Part shown: one piece after another, positions 32,063-42,100 of the stretch
Layout of the letters: each line of letters opens with the position of its first letter
Position numbering within the stretch: position 1 is the stretch's first letter
Assembly: GCA_026873275.1 (NCBI GenBank)
Contig: JANTUC010000001.1
Location: 3,410,001 to 3,474,000, forward strand
From: Pseudopithomyces maydicus
Lineage: Eukaryota; Ascomycota; Dothideomycetes; Pleosporales; Didymosphaeriaceae
Length of the DNA stretch: 64,000 bases
Direction: 5' to 3'
Notes under the pieces: model-generated
Databases searched by the model: none
What the model was told of the DNA's origin: nothing
Seen by the model: the letters and a program-made list of their open reading frames with translations, nothing else
Made by a program: the position numbers and the translations under genes

Positions 32063-32999
32063 GACTGCGGAGGGAGCGTGTGAATGGCAAAGGGGTATCT
32101 GGGTGAAGGAGCGGCAGGGTCAGGGTGCGCGGCTATTATAGAATTACTGAGGCGGTCGCCAGAAAAAGAAGTAGCGGTGGGCGGGAGGTGTACGGAGGGA
32201 TTTTGTAGCGAGAGAGGTCGAGCGTAGACAGGGCCAAAACACGTGAACGGTTAGGGTAGACTGTTTTTCTGCCCCACTACGCCTCCGTTGCTGAGGGGCT
32301 TGTTTTATTGCGCCGCGAGGCCAGCTGTGCGTCTGCAAACCGTGGGCAAACCGAGCAGCCCGCCTTCGAGAATGTTCCGAGGGCGTTGGCCGCGACCGCC
32401 GCCCATCGCAATCTCGACCCTCCCGTGCGCGCGCGCTGTCGACCAGCTGTTTGCTGCAGGAGGGCGCGGCCCGAGCGCGAGCACAGCAACGACCGAACGA
32501 CGCTGCGACTTGGACGCGGCCGGCCCGGTCCCGAGCTCACACAGCGAGTGGGTGCCGTGAAGCCTTTTTTTCCTGCCTGTCGCAGATCTACGCCAGGGCA
32601 CGCAGGTACACGCCCTCCTCCCTCGGCTGCTGCTCTGTTCGCTGGCATATTGTCTGCATTGCAAGCTCCCGTTGTGACGACCAAGCATTGGCTCGCTTCC
32701 CAGCTTCCCCGGATTCACTCAGCCCTGCACCGCCGCTGGGTGCCTGGGCGTCGTGCCATCTGCCTGGACACCCCCTATACACGGCCTGACGTGGTTTGCA
32801 TTCGATTACGTTTTCTTTGGCGGAGTTAGGTAGCAATGTGATAAGAGCTATCTGCATGTATCCGAATCCAACTTTTCTCTCCATACTGTACACTACAGTG
32901 CACATACAACAGACAGCCCGATCCTTGTCCACCCACGCCTGGATCCGGGTCTAGATGTGCTTCTTTGCCAGTATTTCTCTTTGAGCCAAATGCAGTCTC
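32063..32999. other. KAP95 promoter side and GC-rich region
   Basis: About 0.9 kb with several overlapping Arg/Ala/Pro-rich ORFs on both strands, none with conserved features. They look compositional. Confidence 0.5.
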
Positions 33000-33300
33000 T
33001 TTCCATACCGTGTCACACCACGATCCACAATCCACAAGTGAAGTCCTCCTTCCATAAGTGAGCCACTCCTCCCACGCTACAGTGCCACACTACAATCCAT
33101 CTTTCCCAAACAAAGTAACCATTCCACACCATACCATGCATACTACAATCCATAACCACCAAGTAAATATCTCTTTCCATCCTGTGCTTCACTATGATCC
33201 ATACCTAAGCAATCCCCAAGTAACTCTCAAGCAACCCCCTCCTTCCCTATCCCATATTCACCACCTCGTTCATTCCTTCACCCCCAAGTAGCTCCTTCCC
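33000..33300. repeat. Degenerate tandem repeat, period about 45-55 bp
   Basis: Units share a CACYAYNATCCAY core (33013, 33091, 33146, 33191) followed by CMAAGTRA (around 33040, 33112, 33161, 33219, 33287) and TTCCAT blocks. At least four units are recognisable although heavily diverged. The following 100 bases are a CT-rich tract. Confidence 0.55.
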
Positions 33301-33501
33301 TCCTCTAACCCTAGCTCTTTCTCTACCCTACCCCTCCTTCCATCTCCCCTCGGCCCCTCCCTCTTTCCCTCTTTGACCTCTCCCACCACCCTCTTCTCCC
33401 ACCACGCCGCACCACACCAACGCCTCGCCGCCGCCACACACATCTACAACACCACCCACAGCATCCACAACACCCGCCCCACGCGCGCAAATCCCGCCAC
33501 C

Positions 33502-33831
33502 ATGTCGCCCCCAGCTCCACCCACCGCCCCGACCACCAGCCGCAGCCCATACCCCAAGTACTAGCAGTGCTGCAGGTGCAACTGCCGGATCTACAGCGTG
33601 ACGATGGAGGTGTGCAACTGCTGCGGGCATCGGGGCCCGTATCACGAGACGAAGGGCTGTGGGCTTTGCTACGTGGGTGGGGGCACGGAGGGGAGAGGTA
33701 GGTGGGGTGATGGGCGAGGGCGGTGTTTGTCCGGTGTAAGTTTGGGGGAGGAGGGTATGTGGATGTGTGATGCTGATATTGGACTGGGGCGCGTACGGTT
33801 CATCGTTCAGGAAGCAATGCTTTTCTTTTGA
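33502..33831 (+). pseudogene. Short Cys-rich ORF interrupted by TAG
   Basis: ATG at 33502 in context CCACCATGT starts MSPPAPPTAPTTSRSPYPKY, then TAG at 33562-33564, and the same frame continues with QCCRCNCRIYSVTMEVCNCC, GHRGPYHETKGCGLCY and a Gly-rich tail. The Cys/His spacing (CC-x-C-x-C ... C-x-CC-x-H ... C-x2-C) is far from random and resembles small zinc-binding fungal proteins. A CT-rich leader precedes the ATG. Either a Trp codon has mutated to TAG, or the stop is read through, or an intron I cannot define removes it (TACTAG could be a 3' splice end). Without the first part, translation could begin at an internal ATG at 33604. The family is not recognised. Confidence 0.45.
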
Positions 33832-34147
33832 AAAGCGTCACTGTGTGTGTTGGGTAATGTTTGCTGGGTGGTCAGGGTAAGTAAAGATGCGTGGGACGAG
33901 ACGCAAATATCCATCTGGCTGGAACTAACGAACAGGCTTGACTTGCGGAAGTTAGTACAATGCACGTCTGGATAGTGGGAAGCAGTTGAGACCAGGGTTC
34001 GAGAACATGTTCCGATCAGACCGAGTTTAATATATACAAGTACCGTAGAACTCGTACTCCCAACGCCATGTATGCTGAACTAGCCAAAGCCCATGATATC
34101 ATCCAGTGCACACACCTCCTCCTCCGCACCCTCCTCCCTCTATGTAC
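33832..34147. other. Intergenic region
   Basis: About 0.3 kb between the Cys-rich ORF and the 3' end of the phosphatase gene. Nothing recognisable. Confidence 0.5.
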
Positions 34148-36040
34148 CTACAACGTCCTCCCTCTCCTAGGATCCATACTCTCCTTCATCCTCCAATCCC
34201 GCATCTCCTTCGTTCCCAGACTCCCCAGCCCTCCCTCGCTCCTCCTCTCCCACCCACCCAGCCTCACCACCAGCGTCGTAGCATTATCGCTGTCCGCCTT
34301 GGTCTCCGTCGCAAAGTTCGTCACGTCCCTCGCCGCCTGCTCGGGCGTCTTCGCATCCTTCACGATGTCCACAATCTCCTGGTCGCTCAAGTGTCCGCAC
34401 ACGCCGTCGGAGCAAAGCACCAGGAACGAGTACTCGGCTGGCGAGAGCTCGACGCGGCGGATCTCAGGCTCGGCCGATACGCCCATGCGCTTGGACGCCA
34501 TGTCGCCGAATGCGCGGGTATTCGCCAACCCGGACATGCGCTCTTCGCCGAAGGAATCCGTCACGAAGGTTGCGGCGTAGCGGCGGAGGCGGGTGGCTTC
34601 CTCGGGGAGAGAAGGGTGGTGGTTCGAGGTGAGCGGGACGGCTTGGCCGGTCGCTGTGTCGCAGAGGAGGATCCTCGTGTCGCCTACATGCGCGGTGATG
34701 AGACTTGAAGGGCTTGCGGGGTGCCAGAATGGGCTCGGCGTGGGTGTGGAGATGAGCACGATGCTGCAGGTACTTCCGCCCTTGAAGCGCTTGGGGCCGC
34801 CGATGCTCTTGCTGGATTTGGAGGGGTGGCCCAATATGTCGTCGTCGTTGATGGCTTTGTCGGCTCGGACGGGGTCTTCGTCTTGCTTGCCGACTTGCGC
34901 TGATACAAAGTCGTAGTCCGCCTTTAGAAATGCGTACTCTAGCACCGTCTCGATTCCGATGCCGTCCTTGGCCTTTTCTGGGATGGGTGTATGTGTGTCG
35001 CCGAAGCTGTTACGCTTTGCAAGGACAGCCTTTTCTGTTTGGTGCCCCTGCCCTCCTGCAGCTCTCGAGAAGTACTCTGGCTTGAAGCGCCGGAAGTATC
35101 CTCCTACCAGTTCTTTCCAGTCTTTGACCAAGGCGCGCTCCAGCTCTTCCGCCTTCTCTACGCTGTTTGATTGTTTCACAGGCGGCGCGGTATCTATGAG
35201 CTCGTCTTTACCATTCGCACCGTTTGCAGGCGGTACATCGCCTGAGCCTGGTTCTGGCGGCTTGAGCGGCTCCAAGCCAGGCGGCGTGTGTGTTTCGATG
35301 GCGTCCAAACTCTCCTTTCCCGATGCCTTTGATTCGCGTTCTAGAGGCCTGTCGTCGGGCATCCCCGTGCTGCTCGGCCATCCCTTGAGCGTACCCTTCC
35401 CTGCAAGGCTGCTCTTGAGCTCAAACAGCTTGGTCGCATCCTCGACGTAGTGGTGCAGCTCTTCCCTCAGGAAATCAGCACAATCGCTTCCACCATGCCC
35501 ATCGAAGACGCCAAAGTAAAAAACCTGGGGATCCCCGCTCGCACTCCCCGCCGGTGTGAGCTCGCTGGTCATGCCTCCGCTCGCGCTGCGCTGCAGCGAC
35601 ACGGGACGTCTCTTTGCGAACGCCGGCACCTCGACTGTGCCCGCCTGGAAGGAATCCTCATTGTACGGGCGCGTGCCCCTCGACACGGAGACGCCAAAGT
35701 GGTGCTTCGCGCTCCTCAGCGGTATGCGGACGACTGTCATCTCGCGGGACGCTCCCACCATGGGCGGGGCGGCCGCAGGCGTACGGTATGTGCCTCGCGG
35801 CTCATGGGGCGTACTCTTGTCTCGCGGGAGCTTGTGATGCGGGCCGCCGGGGGACCTGGAGTCTGGATGCAGGGACGTGGACGGCAGGTGTGTGATGAAG
35901 TATTCGTGGAAGCAGCGGTGCTGGGAGGGGCATCGTGGGCGGGCTGCACGGCAGCGGTGGGCTGCACGGCAATTGGGCGCGCAGCGGGCGATTAGAGGCC
36001 GAGAGCTGGCTCTGTAGATGTGAAGTGACGGTTTCCACAT
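34148..36040 (-). CDS. PP2C-type Ser/Thr phosphatase, probably mitochondrial
   Basis: A single exon of 630 residues from ATG 36040. The Arg/Ala/His-rich, acid-poor first 45 residues (MWKPSLHIYRASSRPLIARC) predict mitochondrial import. PP2C motifs in order: SRGTRPYNEDSF (about residue 120), VFYFGVFDGHGGSDCADF (about 175, metal-binding Asp), TAHVGDTRILLCDTATG, GLANTRAFGDMASKRMG, VLCSDGVCGHLSDQEIVD and DSDNATTLVVRLGG. The long insert between motifs (residues about 215-420) is Pro/Lys-rich and probably disordered. By targeting and domain layout it is a candidate Ptc6/Aup1 counterpart, acting on mitochondrial phosphoproteins. All catalytic aspartates are present. Confidence 0.9.
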   Translation of the reverse strand: MWKPSLHIYRASSRPLIARCAPNCRAAHRCRAARPRCPSQHRCFHEYFITHLPSTSLHPDSRSPGGPHHKLPRDKSTPHEPRGTYRTPAAAPPMVGASREMTVVRIPLRSAKHHFGVSVSRGTRPYNEDSFQAGTVEVPAFAKRRPVSLQRSASGGMTSELTPAGSASGDPQVFYFGVFDGHGGSDCADFLREELHHYVEDATKLFELKSSLAGKGTLKGWPSSTGMPDDRPLERESKASGKESLDAIETHTPPGLEPLKPPEPGSGDVPPANGANGKDELIDTAPPVKQSNSVEKAEELERALVKDWKELVGGYFRRFKPEYFSRAAGGQGHQTEKAVLAKRNSFGDTHTPIPEKAKDGIGIETVLEYAFLKADYDFVSAQVGKQDEDPVRADKAINDDDILGHPSKSSKSIGGPKRFKGGSTCSIVLISTPTPSPFWHPASPSSLITAHVGDTRILLCDTATGQAVPLTSNHHPSLPEEATRLRRYAATFVTDSFGEERMSGLANTRAFGDMASKRMGVSAEPEIRRVELSPAEYSFLVLCSDGVCGHLSDQEIVDIVKDAKTPEQAARDVTNFATETKADSDNATTLVVRLGGWERRSEGGLGSLGTKEMRDWRMKESMDPRRGRTL

Positions 36041-36628
36041 GCTGTGCCTGACTGCGCAGGAAGCATGGCGTTACCAGCTCGCGGAGGGTTACGTCAAGCA
36101 AGCCATGGGCTGGGTAAACATTTCCTGGGCCGATGCGCAATTGGATTGGTTCAGCGATACAAACAAGTTTCAAATGCACCCGACAAATGCAGGAGAGGCA
36201 GCCACGGCTTTCTCACGATGCAGCAGGTTCAAGGCTTCCTTCGGGGGAGCGGGGAGCTGCAGATGCTCGGGTGCCGCGCTGGCGCAACACAGTGGACCTG
36301 GTGGGTTCACGGACCCTTGCCTGCTCGCCTTGCGGGTATTCGAGGCATAGACTGGCCATCGTTCGGCCTCGTGCAGTGCAGCAGTCACAGGAACTGAAGG
36401 GGGCGCATCCTTTTTGGTAATTATCATTGGGAATTTCATCATCGGAAATGTACATGTATGAAAGCGCCCCTACACTCAATGCGACTCTTTCTCTTGAAAA
36501 TTGCTTCCATGCCCACCCAAGAAGAAGAAGAAGGTCAAACCAAACGCGACATTCAAGACCACCCCTAACGACACCATCGTAGAAGCTCTGCAGAAACTCC
36601 ACTAGCATCAACCATCCCCACTAGCTCT
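36041..36628. other. Intergenic region
   Basis: About 0.6 kb between the phosphatase start and the 3' end of the next minus-strand gene. No gene is supported. Confidence 0.5.
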
Positions 36629-37786
36629 TCAGTGAAAATGCTGGTTCCTCCGGCCGTCTTTGACCGATCCGACCTGGTTGTCCTTCCTGTGACTGAACAC
36701 GTCCTGCCTACCAGCGTGCACCAGTGACGAATGCACCACCTCCTTGACCTCGCGACCCGTGGAGAAGTCCGACTTCGTAATTGTGGGCGTGATGGCGAAC
36801 CTCACGAAGTATTTTGATGGGTTGTTCGCGAGCTCCTTCCACGTGGTCATGGGATCTCCTGCGAGGTTGAGGGAACGATTGACCATGCGAGCGAGGTCGA
36901 GTTGCATGCCTGCAACGGGAAAAAGGATCTGCCACTTCACCGCGTTGGAGCGAAGACGGATTCCGATGCGGTATCCTTTTACGTAAAGCTCTCCAAGCCA
37001 GTGCTGCGCATCCGCGTCGATTTTGCCGCCGAGAAAGGGCATGATGCTGGCAAGGAGATCATCCGTTCGTCCGTCTGCCGTCTTGGTCCTCCACTCTTTG
37101 TGGCTCTGTTCTTCGTACAGCTCTTTGTAGAGTGCTTGTTGGTGGAGACAGAACTCATGCTTGGTAGCAATATCATCCTCCAGAAGGAGAGCGAAACCAG
37201 TGACTAGATCGCGGCACTGGTAGCCGGCAGGGTGTTCAGAGTTGAACAAAGAAGCTTCTCCGATGGCGAAGTGAATGATGTCTCGAATTATGAGTGCCGC
37301 GACCATGTCTTGGCGCATCTCGCGGTCGGCGAGTAGATGCTGTATGTCAGATCTACCACCGATCATGTCGACGAGCGACCTGTAGGAAGAGCATTGGGCG
37401 ATCTGCTTACTATCTAGGTCAATTGTATGGCGAATGACCCACTTCCGTATGTCCTCGAAGAAATCGTGGAGAAGTCCACGATCGTTTTGTGGCTCCATGC
37501 CCATGGTATAGACCTTAGCCGGAGTGAATTGTTTGATGAAACGTTGCTCTGGCGTTTCAGTGCGCTTGTGACGGCCTCCCGATGGCTTACTCGCAGGAGT
37601 ATGAGAGGGACCGGGAGAAGAGGGCCGATGGGTACTGATCAGACCTTGTGCGTGAGGTTGACCGCCCACCTGCTTTGCCTGGGCAAGTTCGATTTCCAGC
37701 TCCTGGACGCGGTTCAGAAGTAGTTTGTTTACCCTGGTAACCTCCTCCAGCTTTTGGCTAAGTAAGGAAAAATCCGACTCGGCCAT
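36629..37786 (-). CDS. Hypothetical protein with N-terminal leucine-zipper helix
   Basis: A single exon of 385 residues from ATG 37786 (MAESDFSLLSQKLEEVTRVN); the open frame extends upstream to a TTG and another ATG at 37831, but MAESDF begins the coiled coil cleanly. Residues 5-40 form a heptad helix (LEEVTRVNKLLLNRVQELEI). A basic, Pro-rich linker follows, then an all-helical globular part (LHDFFEDIRKWVIRHTIDL, MRQDMVAALIIRDIIHFAIG) and a C-terminal part with TTWKELANNPSKYFVRFAI and a His/Lys-rich tail. I recognise no domain. It resembles the many single-copy or expanded fungal-specific proteins without assigned role. Confidence 0.7.
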   Translation of the reverse strand: MAESDFSLLSQKLEEVTRVNKLLLNRVQELEIELAQAKQVGGQPHAQGLISTHRPSSPGPSHTPASKPSGGRHKRTETPEQRFIKQFTPAKVYTMGMEPQNDRGLLHDFFEDIRKWVIRHTIDLDSKQIAQCSSYRSLVDMIGGRSDIQHLLADREMRQDMVAALIIRDIIHFAIGEASLFNSEHPAGYQCRDLVTGFALLLEDDIATKHEFCLHQQALYKELYEEQSHKEWRTKTADGRTDDLLASIMPFLGGKIDADAQHWLGELYVKGYRIGIRLRSNAVKWQILFPVAGMQLDLARMVNRSLNLAGDPMTTWKELANNPSKYFVRFAITPTITKSDFSTGREVKEVVHSSLVHAGRQDVFSHRKDNQVGSVKDGRRNQHFH

Positions 37787-39574
37787 GGTAAATCTTGACT
37801 TGAAGAGTTTCCTCGGGTACCCTGAGTACATGAAAATGAAGATGTGGATAGCTTTGTAGGTTGAGTGGAAGCTGTGAGCCAAGTGAATAGGTTTGGTGTG
37901 AGGCGAATTGTGGAGTCAGTAGAAGGAAATATTGAATGACGGGTTGAAATAAGAGAATTCGAGGGGTGAAGCATATAGGTAGCACAACTGGACAAAGCTT
38001 CGCTGCCTGAACACGCGCACAGTCCCCCCGTCTTGCCTTATTTCAATAACATTGTAATGGCTACCTTGGTGTTTACACTGGCCAATCTGAGTGCGATCAG
38101 CAGCAGCGCTGAGGAGGTGTGCGGGTAGGCAACACTGAAACGGCAGCCTGAGCCGCACAACGTGCTTGGGCCTCAATGTCCTATGTGTGACAATGTACAC
38201 AAGTCTATTTTTTATGGCCAGTTAGCGTATATTCCTGTATCTGCAAGTAAGTCATGTGTCAAACCAAGGTTTTTGATACCAACGTTAGCATGGAAGCTGA
38301 ACAGGTGATGCAAAACTCAGGGGAAGCGCTCAACAACAACATGTTCTGAAGGAAGCCATGAACAGCTAGAGAATGCCTAGAAATGAAAGGCGCTTAACCA
38401 TATTCGCGCAATTCAAAAGAAGAAACAGAGAGGCAAAGAAGTTGTACCAGGTGCATTTGATGGCGGGCGGAACGGAACGAGAGTAATGATTGAACCGACT
38501 TACACGCACAAGTTGAGATATAGAGATACATCATCTTCTACAAAACCGAGTTAGCGAAGAGCGTTGCAAAACGTTATGACGCGTTCTTCTGATAGTACCC
38601 AGTATTGTGGTAGAAGCTCGATGTGCCAATCTGTTTGGATTGCATCAGCACTAGACAATAAACAGCAGGCTGAAACATACAGAGGCATGTATCATTTGAG
38701 CTATAGAGTAGGGCCCACGAATCAAGTTGATGGATATTGCATCATTCCACGTGCTTTGGCGGGAACGCATGTGAAGTGAATGTGATGGCTATAAGCTTAG
38801 ATAAAAGGATATGAGTGCGGTTGAAGGGGTGCGGTCAGTAGTACTGCATTGAAGGAGTGTGAGCAGAGAATCCAGTTGAACACTGCAATGTTTGTTTTAA
38901 GATTGACAACATTTGGGAAAGGACGAGTGTAATGTGGTCATGCGATCGCCAAGCCTGCACGTGCCTGTCGTTCTTCCCATCAGTCCTTCCCCAGCTGATT
39001 ATCTGTTGTAATCAGATCCCTATCTACATGGTATCACAAATTCATATGTGACCTGGAGTTCGTTGGATTTACACTAAATGTCTGGCACCCCCAGGAGGAT
39101 TTATTGCATAAATCCGTTTCGGGAAGGACCCAGTTTTTATCGATCGATAGTTCGCGGATCACCCGCAGGAGCGATACCCTGAATTTTTCCCGCCACTGCT
39201 GTGATAAAGAGCCCCTCCTACATGAAATGTGCAGACATTTTGTTCTAAGGCTATTGAATTTGACTTGGTCGGTTGAGGAAAAGTCACATAATTTCTTCAT
39301 AGGGGTCTATCCTATCCCTATTCTCCCAATGAACGTTCTCGAGCTAGCGACGTTTCTGATACGCCGTCGCGTACTAATATCGATTGCTTGGCTGGCCAGC
39401 GTGTCCCAAATCTGTTCTGGCTAGCATGCAAGTCAGGTACCCGCGACTAAGGTACTGTATCCCGAAATAAGTCTTGCTGGGTTTGTTCTGCAGCGCGGTT
39501 AACAGTGGCGGGATTCTTATCTATAGTCCCAGCACCCCTTAGTTGTACAATCATCCCTGACTTTCCCACTCACA
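37787..39574. other. Intergenic region, 1.8 kb
   Basis: No gene is supported; short ORFs lack coding character. It probably contains the promoters of the flanking genes. Confidence 0.5.
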
Positions 39575-40116
39575 ATGCGCTTCTTTGCGATCTGCGCGCT
39601 GCTAGGCGTGGCTGCCTGTGCAGATCCCCATACTGTCTCGACAAAGCGCGATGCCAACTGCACCGAGCAGCCTTTGGGCAAGGGCCCAGTGCCATCTCCC
39701 GACAATTCGAACGAATTTTTGCACTCCGAAGAACTTATCAAATTGGCAAAAGGAGCCGAGACGCCAGCAAATTATACCAAAGCGTTCGAGAATCTCCAGG
39801 CTTCGACTTCGACTGATAACTATATGGGATACATAACTCTGGATTCTTACGATACCGCGTTGTGTGCCGCCAACTGCACTGAGAAGAGCGAGTGTCAATC
39901 TATCAATATCTTTTTGAGCGCTCTCCAACTGTCAGTCCCGGAGAAGACTGTGTCAACCCGTTTTCTACGACCGTCATCAAGTGTGCTTTCTGGGGAAGTC
40001 CTGTATCTGAAGCCACTGCCACGAATACGGGCTATACCGAGGAAGCCTTCAAAGTTGTCGTAGCCGGATCAAATGGATACTACAACTCAAGAGCAAAAGT
40101 TCAACAGAAAGGGTAA
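39575..40116 (+). pseudogene. Secreted PAN-like Cys-rich protein, one-base break
   Basis: ATG at 39575 starts MRFFAICALLGVAACADPHT, a signal peptide, followed by a Lys-Arg site (STKRDANC). The mature part has the pattern of a large family of secreted ascomycete proteins: SYDTALCAANCTEKSECQSI, then FERSPTVSPGEDCVNP, IKCAFWGSPVSEATATNTG and FKVVVAGSNGYY. The first and second halves lie in different frames; INI must continue into FERSPT, and one extra T in the T5 run at 39911-39915 does this exactly. After VVVAGSNGYYNSRAKVQQKG there is a stop, while relatives usually continue, so the gene may also be truncated or have an intron at the GGTAAAG just there. Confidence 0.65.
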
Positions 40117-40809
40117 AGACTCCACCCTGAGTACTTGGATTTTTGCGACTTGCCAAGCTGCGATTCATATCGTAACTGTTAAGAAGCACTCACTATGTTG
40201 CCTAGGCATAATATCATTGAAAATTCGTCACTAATGCTTCACAGATCTTCTTCCAAGACCTTCTCCTTTTCGATCTATGCGACAATTCTAGCTTCGACAG
40301 CGGTAGCCATCGTTAACGAAATCGCCCGGTAAACAGAAGAATGGGATATGCTATGGATCATCGTATACCTGATCATTCTGAATGACAAGAGCGGCTTCTT
40401 TAGAGCTTGTATATCCTGAGAGTTCTCCCACACCAGATCCGTATTCCATCATCTATGACTTTCCCAGTGTTTGTATCCTGGGCCTACGTTTCAATATCTA
40501 GATGTGCCACTGATGAGTGGGAATTGGCACGCACCAACTGGCATAAAGCCCTCCGGCACTTTTAACGATTCTACCGTGTCGATATTGGAATTCGGAACGT
40601 CCACCAGGTTGCGAAGAATTGTTAATCGGAAACACGTGGATTTCCAGGGTATCGCAGAATCGGAATGTGGGGAAATAAAGAGCCGCTCTTGATCGTTAGG
40701 TCTACTAGGATTGATAGCATCAACCATTCTCTCGAACCGCTGAAAGCAAGTCTTCTCGCGTTATATTGCCTTCACGCACAATGACAGCCGATGCGCGTAT
40801 TTTGCTCGT

Positions 40810-41058
40810 ATGGCGCCATCGTTCACTTTACAGAATGGGAAGCTAACTGCAATGCTCTGCGTGCGATGTCCCGAGAACAAGGTAAGCCATTCGGTAATCT
40901 ATAAAGAGGGTGCCAAGTCATATATATGGACTCCAGCCTTCCGTACCGGACCAATCATGTGCGCGGACGTGGGCACAAAAGAGTGGTCATTGGTCAATTG
41001 CCAATACAACGTAGTTCGTGATCGGAGCAAGCAGTGTTGGAGTAATGACCTGAAATGA
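40810..41058 (+). CDS. Uncertain ORF, possible 3' exon of the preceding secreted protein
   Basis: Reads FTLQNGKLTAMLCVRCPENK, a middle part WTPAFRTGPIMCADVG and a tail KQCWSNDLK. The alternation of Cys and Trp and the tail suggest the C-terminal part of a secreted protein. A second plausible block (PGPTFQYLDVPLMSGNWHAP, about 40474-40530) lies between, in another frame. I could not build a consistent splice model to the gene at 39575, so this may be a decayed exon. Confidence 0.3.
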   Translation: MAPSFTLQNGKLTAMLCVRCPENKVSHSVIYKEGAKSYIWTPAFRTGPIMCADVGTKEWSLVNCQYNVVRDRSKQCWSNDLK

Positions 41059-41362
41059 TGCAACGGTGCTCGCAGAGCGGCGGCTGAAGGACAGATCGCG
41101 CATGCAATATGGCAAATCTGAAGTCTGCAGCCGAATGTTCTCTTCTGCTACTCCTTTAGGAAGACTTCCCCCTCCAATGAATACTCAAGAGCGTTGCTAT
41201 GTGCATGAGTACACATTGCCCTTCTAAACATTTTTCATCATGTACGACTGGCCCGTGTTCTTACTTCTCTGATCCATTGCGGGTGCACGAAGGGGCGTAG
41301 GAAAGTAGCCATCACGCGCGGCGGTAACACAATACCTTCATCGTCGCCGTCACCTGATAATC

Positions 41363-42100
41363 ATGTTCTCCGCCTACCTGTTTTTTCTCTGCCACTTTCT
41401 CTTCCACCTAGCTGGCGCGCAACTCCCAACCTCAAAAGCAACCTCCGTCCTCACACAGCGCTTCATCCACCCCATCCGCGGCGACATCCCCCTCCCAGGC
41501 AGCATCTTCACCATCCGCTGGGACGCCAACCCCGCCTTCAAAACCATCACCCTCCAGCTCTGGGACAAAACCTCATGGGGATTCTCCCGCGACCTCCTCT
41601 CCCCCTGCCACCCCTGGATCGGCAGCCCCTTCTGCGGCACCATCGCCTCGGCAGCCCCCAACACGGGCTCCTTCGACTGGACGATCCCAAACCCCGTGAA
41701 TGGAAGTCTGGGATTCGGCTTCCCGAGGGGTGAGACGGCGTATTGGATCAAAATGTATGTGGATGACTACTTTCAGACGAGCATTGGGAATAAGGATCCC
41801 GTTGTGAGTTATAGCCAAAATTTTGCGTTTGCGAGGGAGGGAGAGCCCGCGGTGACGGCGACGGAGGAGCCGAGTAGTACGGGGTTGGATAGAGGACCGC
41901 CGACGGTGTATGTTACAGTTTTGGGGAATGGGACGGCGACGGCGACGGCAACAGGGACGGGGGACGAGGGAGGGGTGAGTGAGACGGGGGCACCGACGCG
42001 GTCGAGGAATTCTACGACGTTGGCGCCATTGCAGGGAAAGGCGGCGAGGATGGGGTATGGTGGGCTGGGTGCTGTCATGTTGTTGATGGGTTTGCTTTGA
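41363..42100 (+). CDS. Kre9/Knh1-like Ser-Thr-rich GPI-anchored wall protein
   Basis: A single exon of 245 residues. Signal peptide MFSAYLFFLCHFLFHLAGAQ, then the N-terminal domain seen in Kre9/Knh1-like fungal wall proteins: FIHPIRGDIPLPGSIFTIRW, a strand pair around TITLQLWDKTSWG, and Cys residues in SPCHPWIGSPFCG. The aromatic block WTIPNPVNGSLGFGFPRGE and YWIKMYVDDYF follow. The last 80 residues are Thr/Ala/Gly-rich with an ATATATGTG repeat and end in a GPI-type hydrophobic tail (GYGGLGAVMLLMGLL). It probably sits on the plasma membrane or wall and may support beta-1,6-glucan assembly, which is inferred from the family only. Confidence 0.82.
   Translation: MFSAYLFFLCHFLFHLAGAQLPTSKATSVLTQRFIHPIRGDIPLPGSIFTIRWDANPAFKTITLQLWDKTSWGFSRDLLSPCHPWIGSPFCGTIASAAPNTGSFDWTIPNPVNGSLGFGFPRGETAYWIKMYVDDYFQTSIGNKDPVVSYSQNFAFAREGEPAVTATEEPSSTGLDRGPPTVYVTVLGNGTATATATGTGDEGGVSETGAPTRSRNSTTLAPLQGKAARMGYGGLGAVMLLMGLL

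Noticed and set aside
32305..32829. Several overlapping Arg/Ala/Pro-rich ORFs upstream of KAP95
   Set aside because: Same GC-rich DNA open in many frames; no conserved residues or introns.
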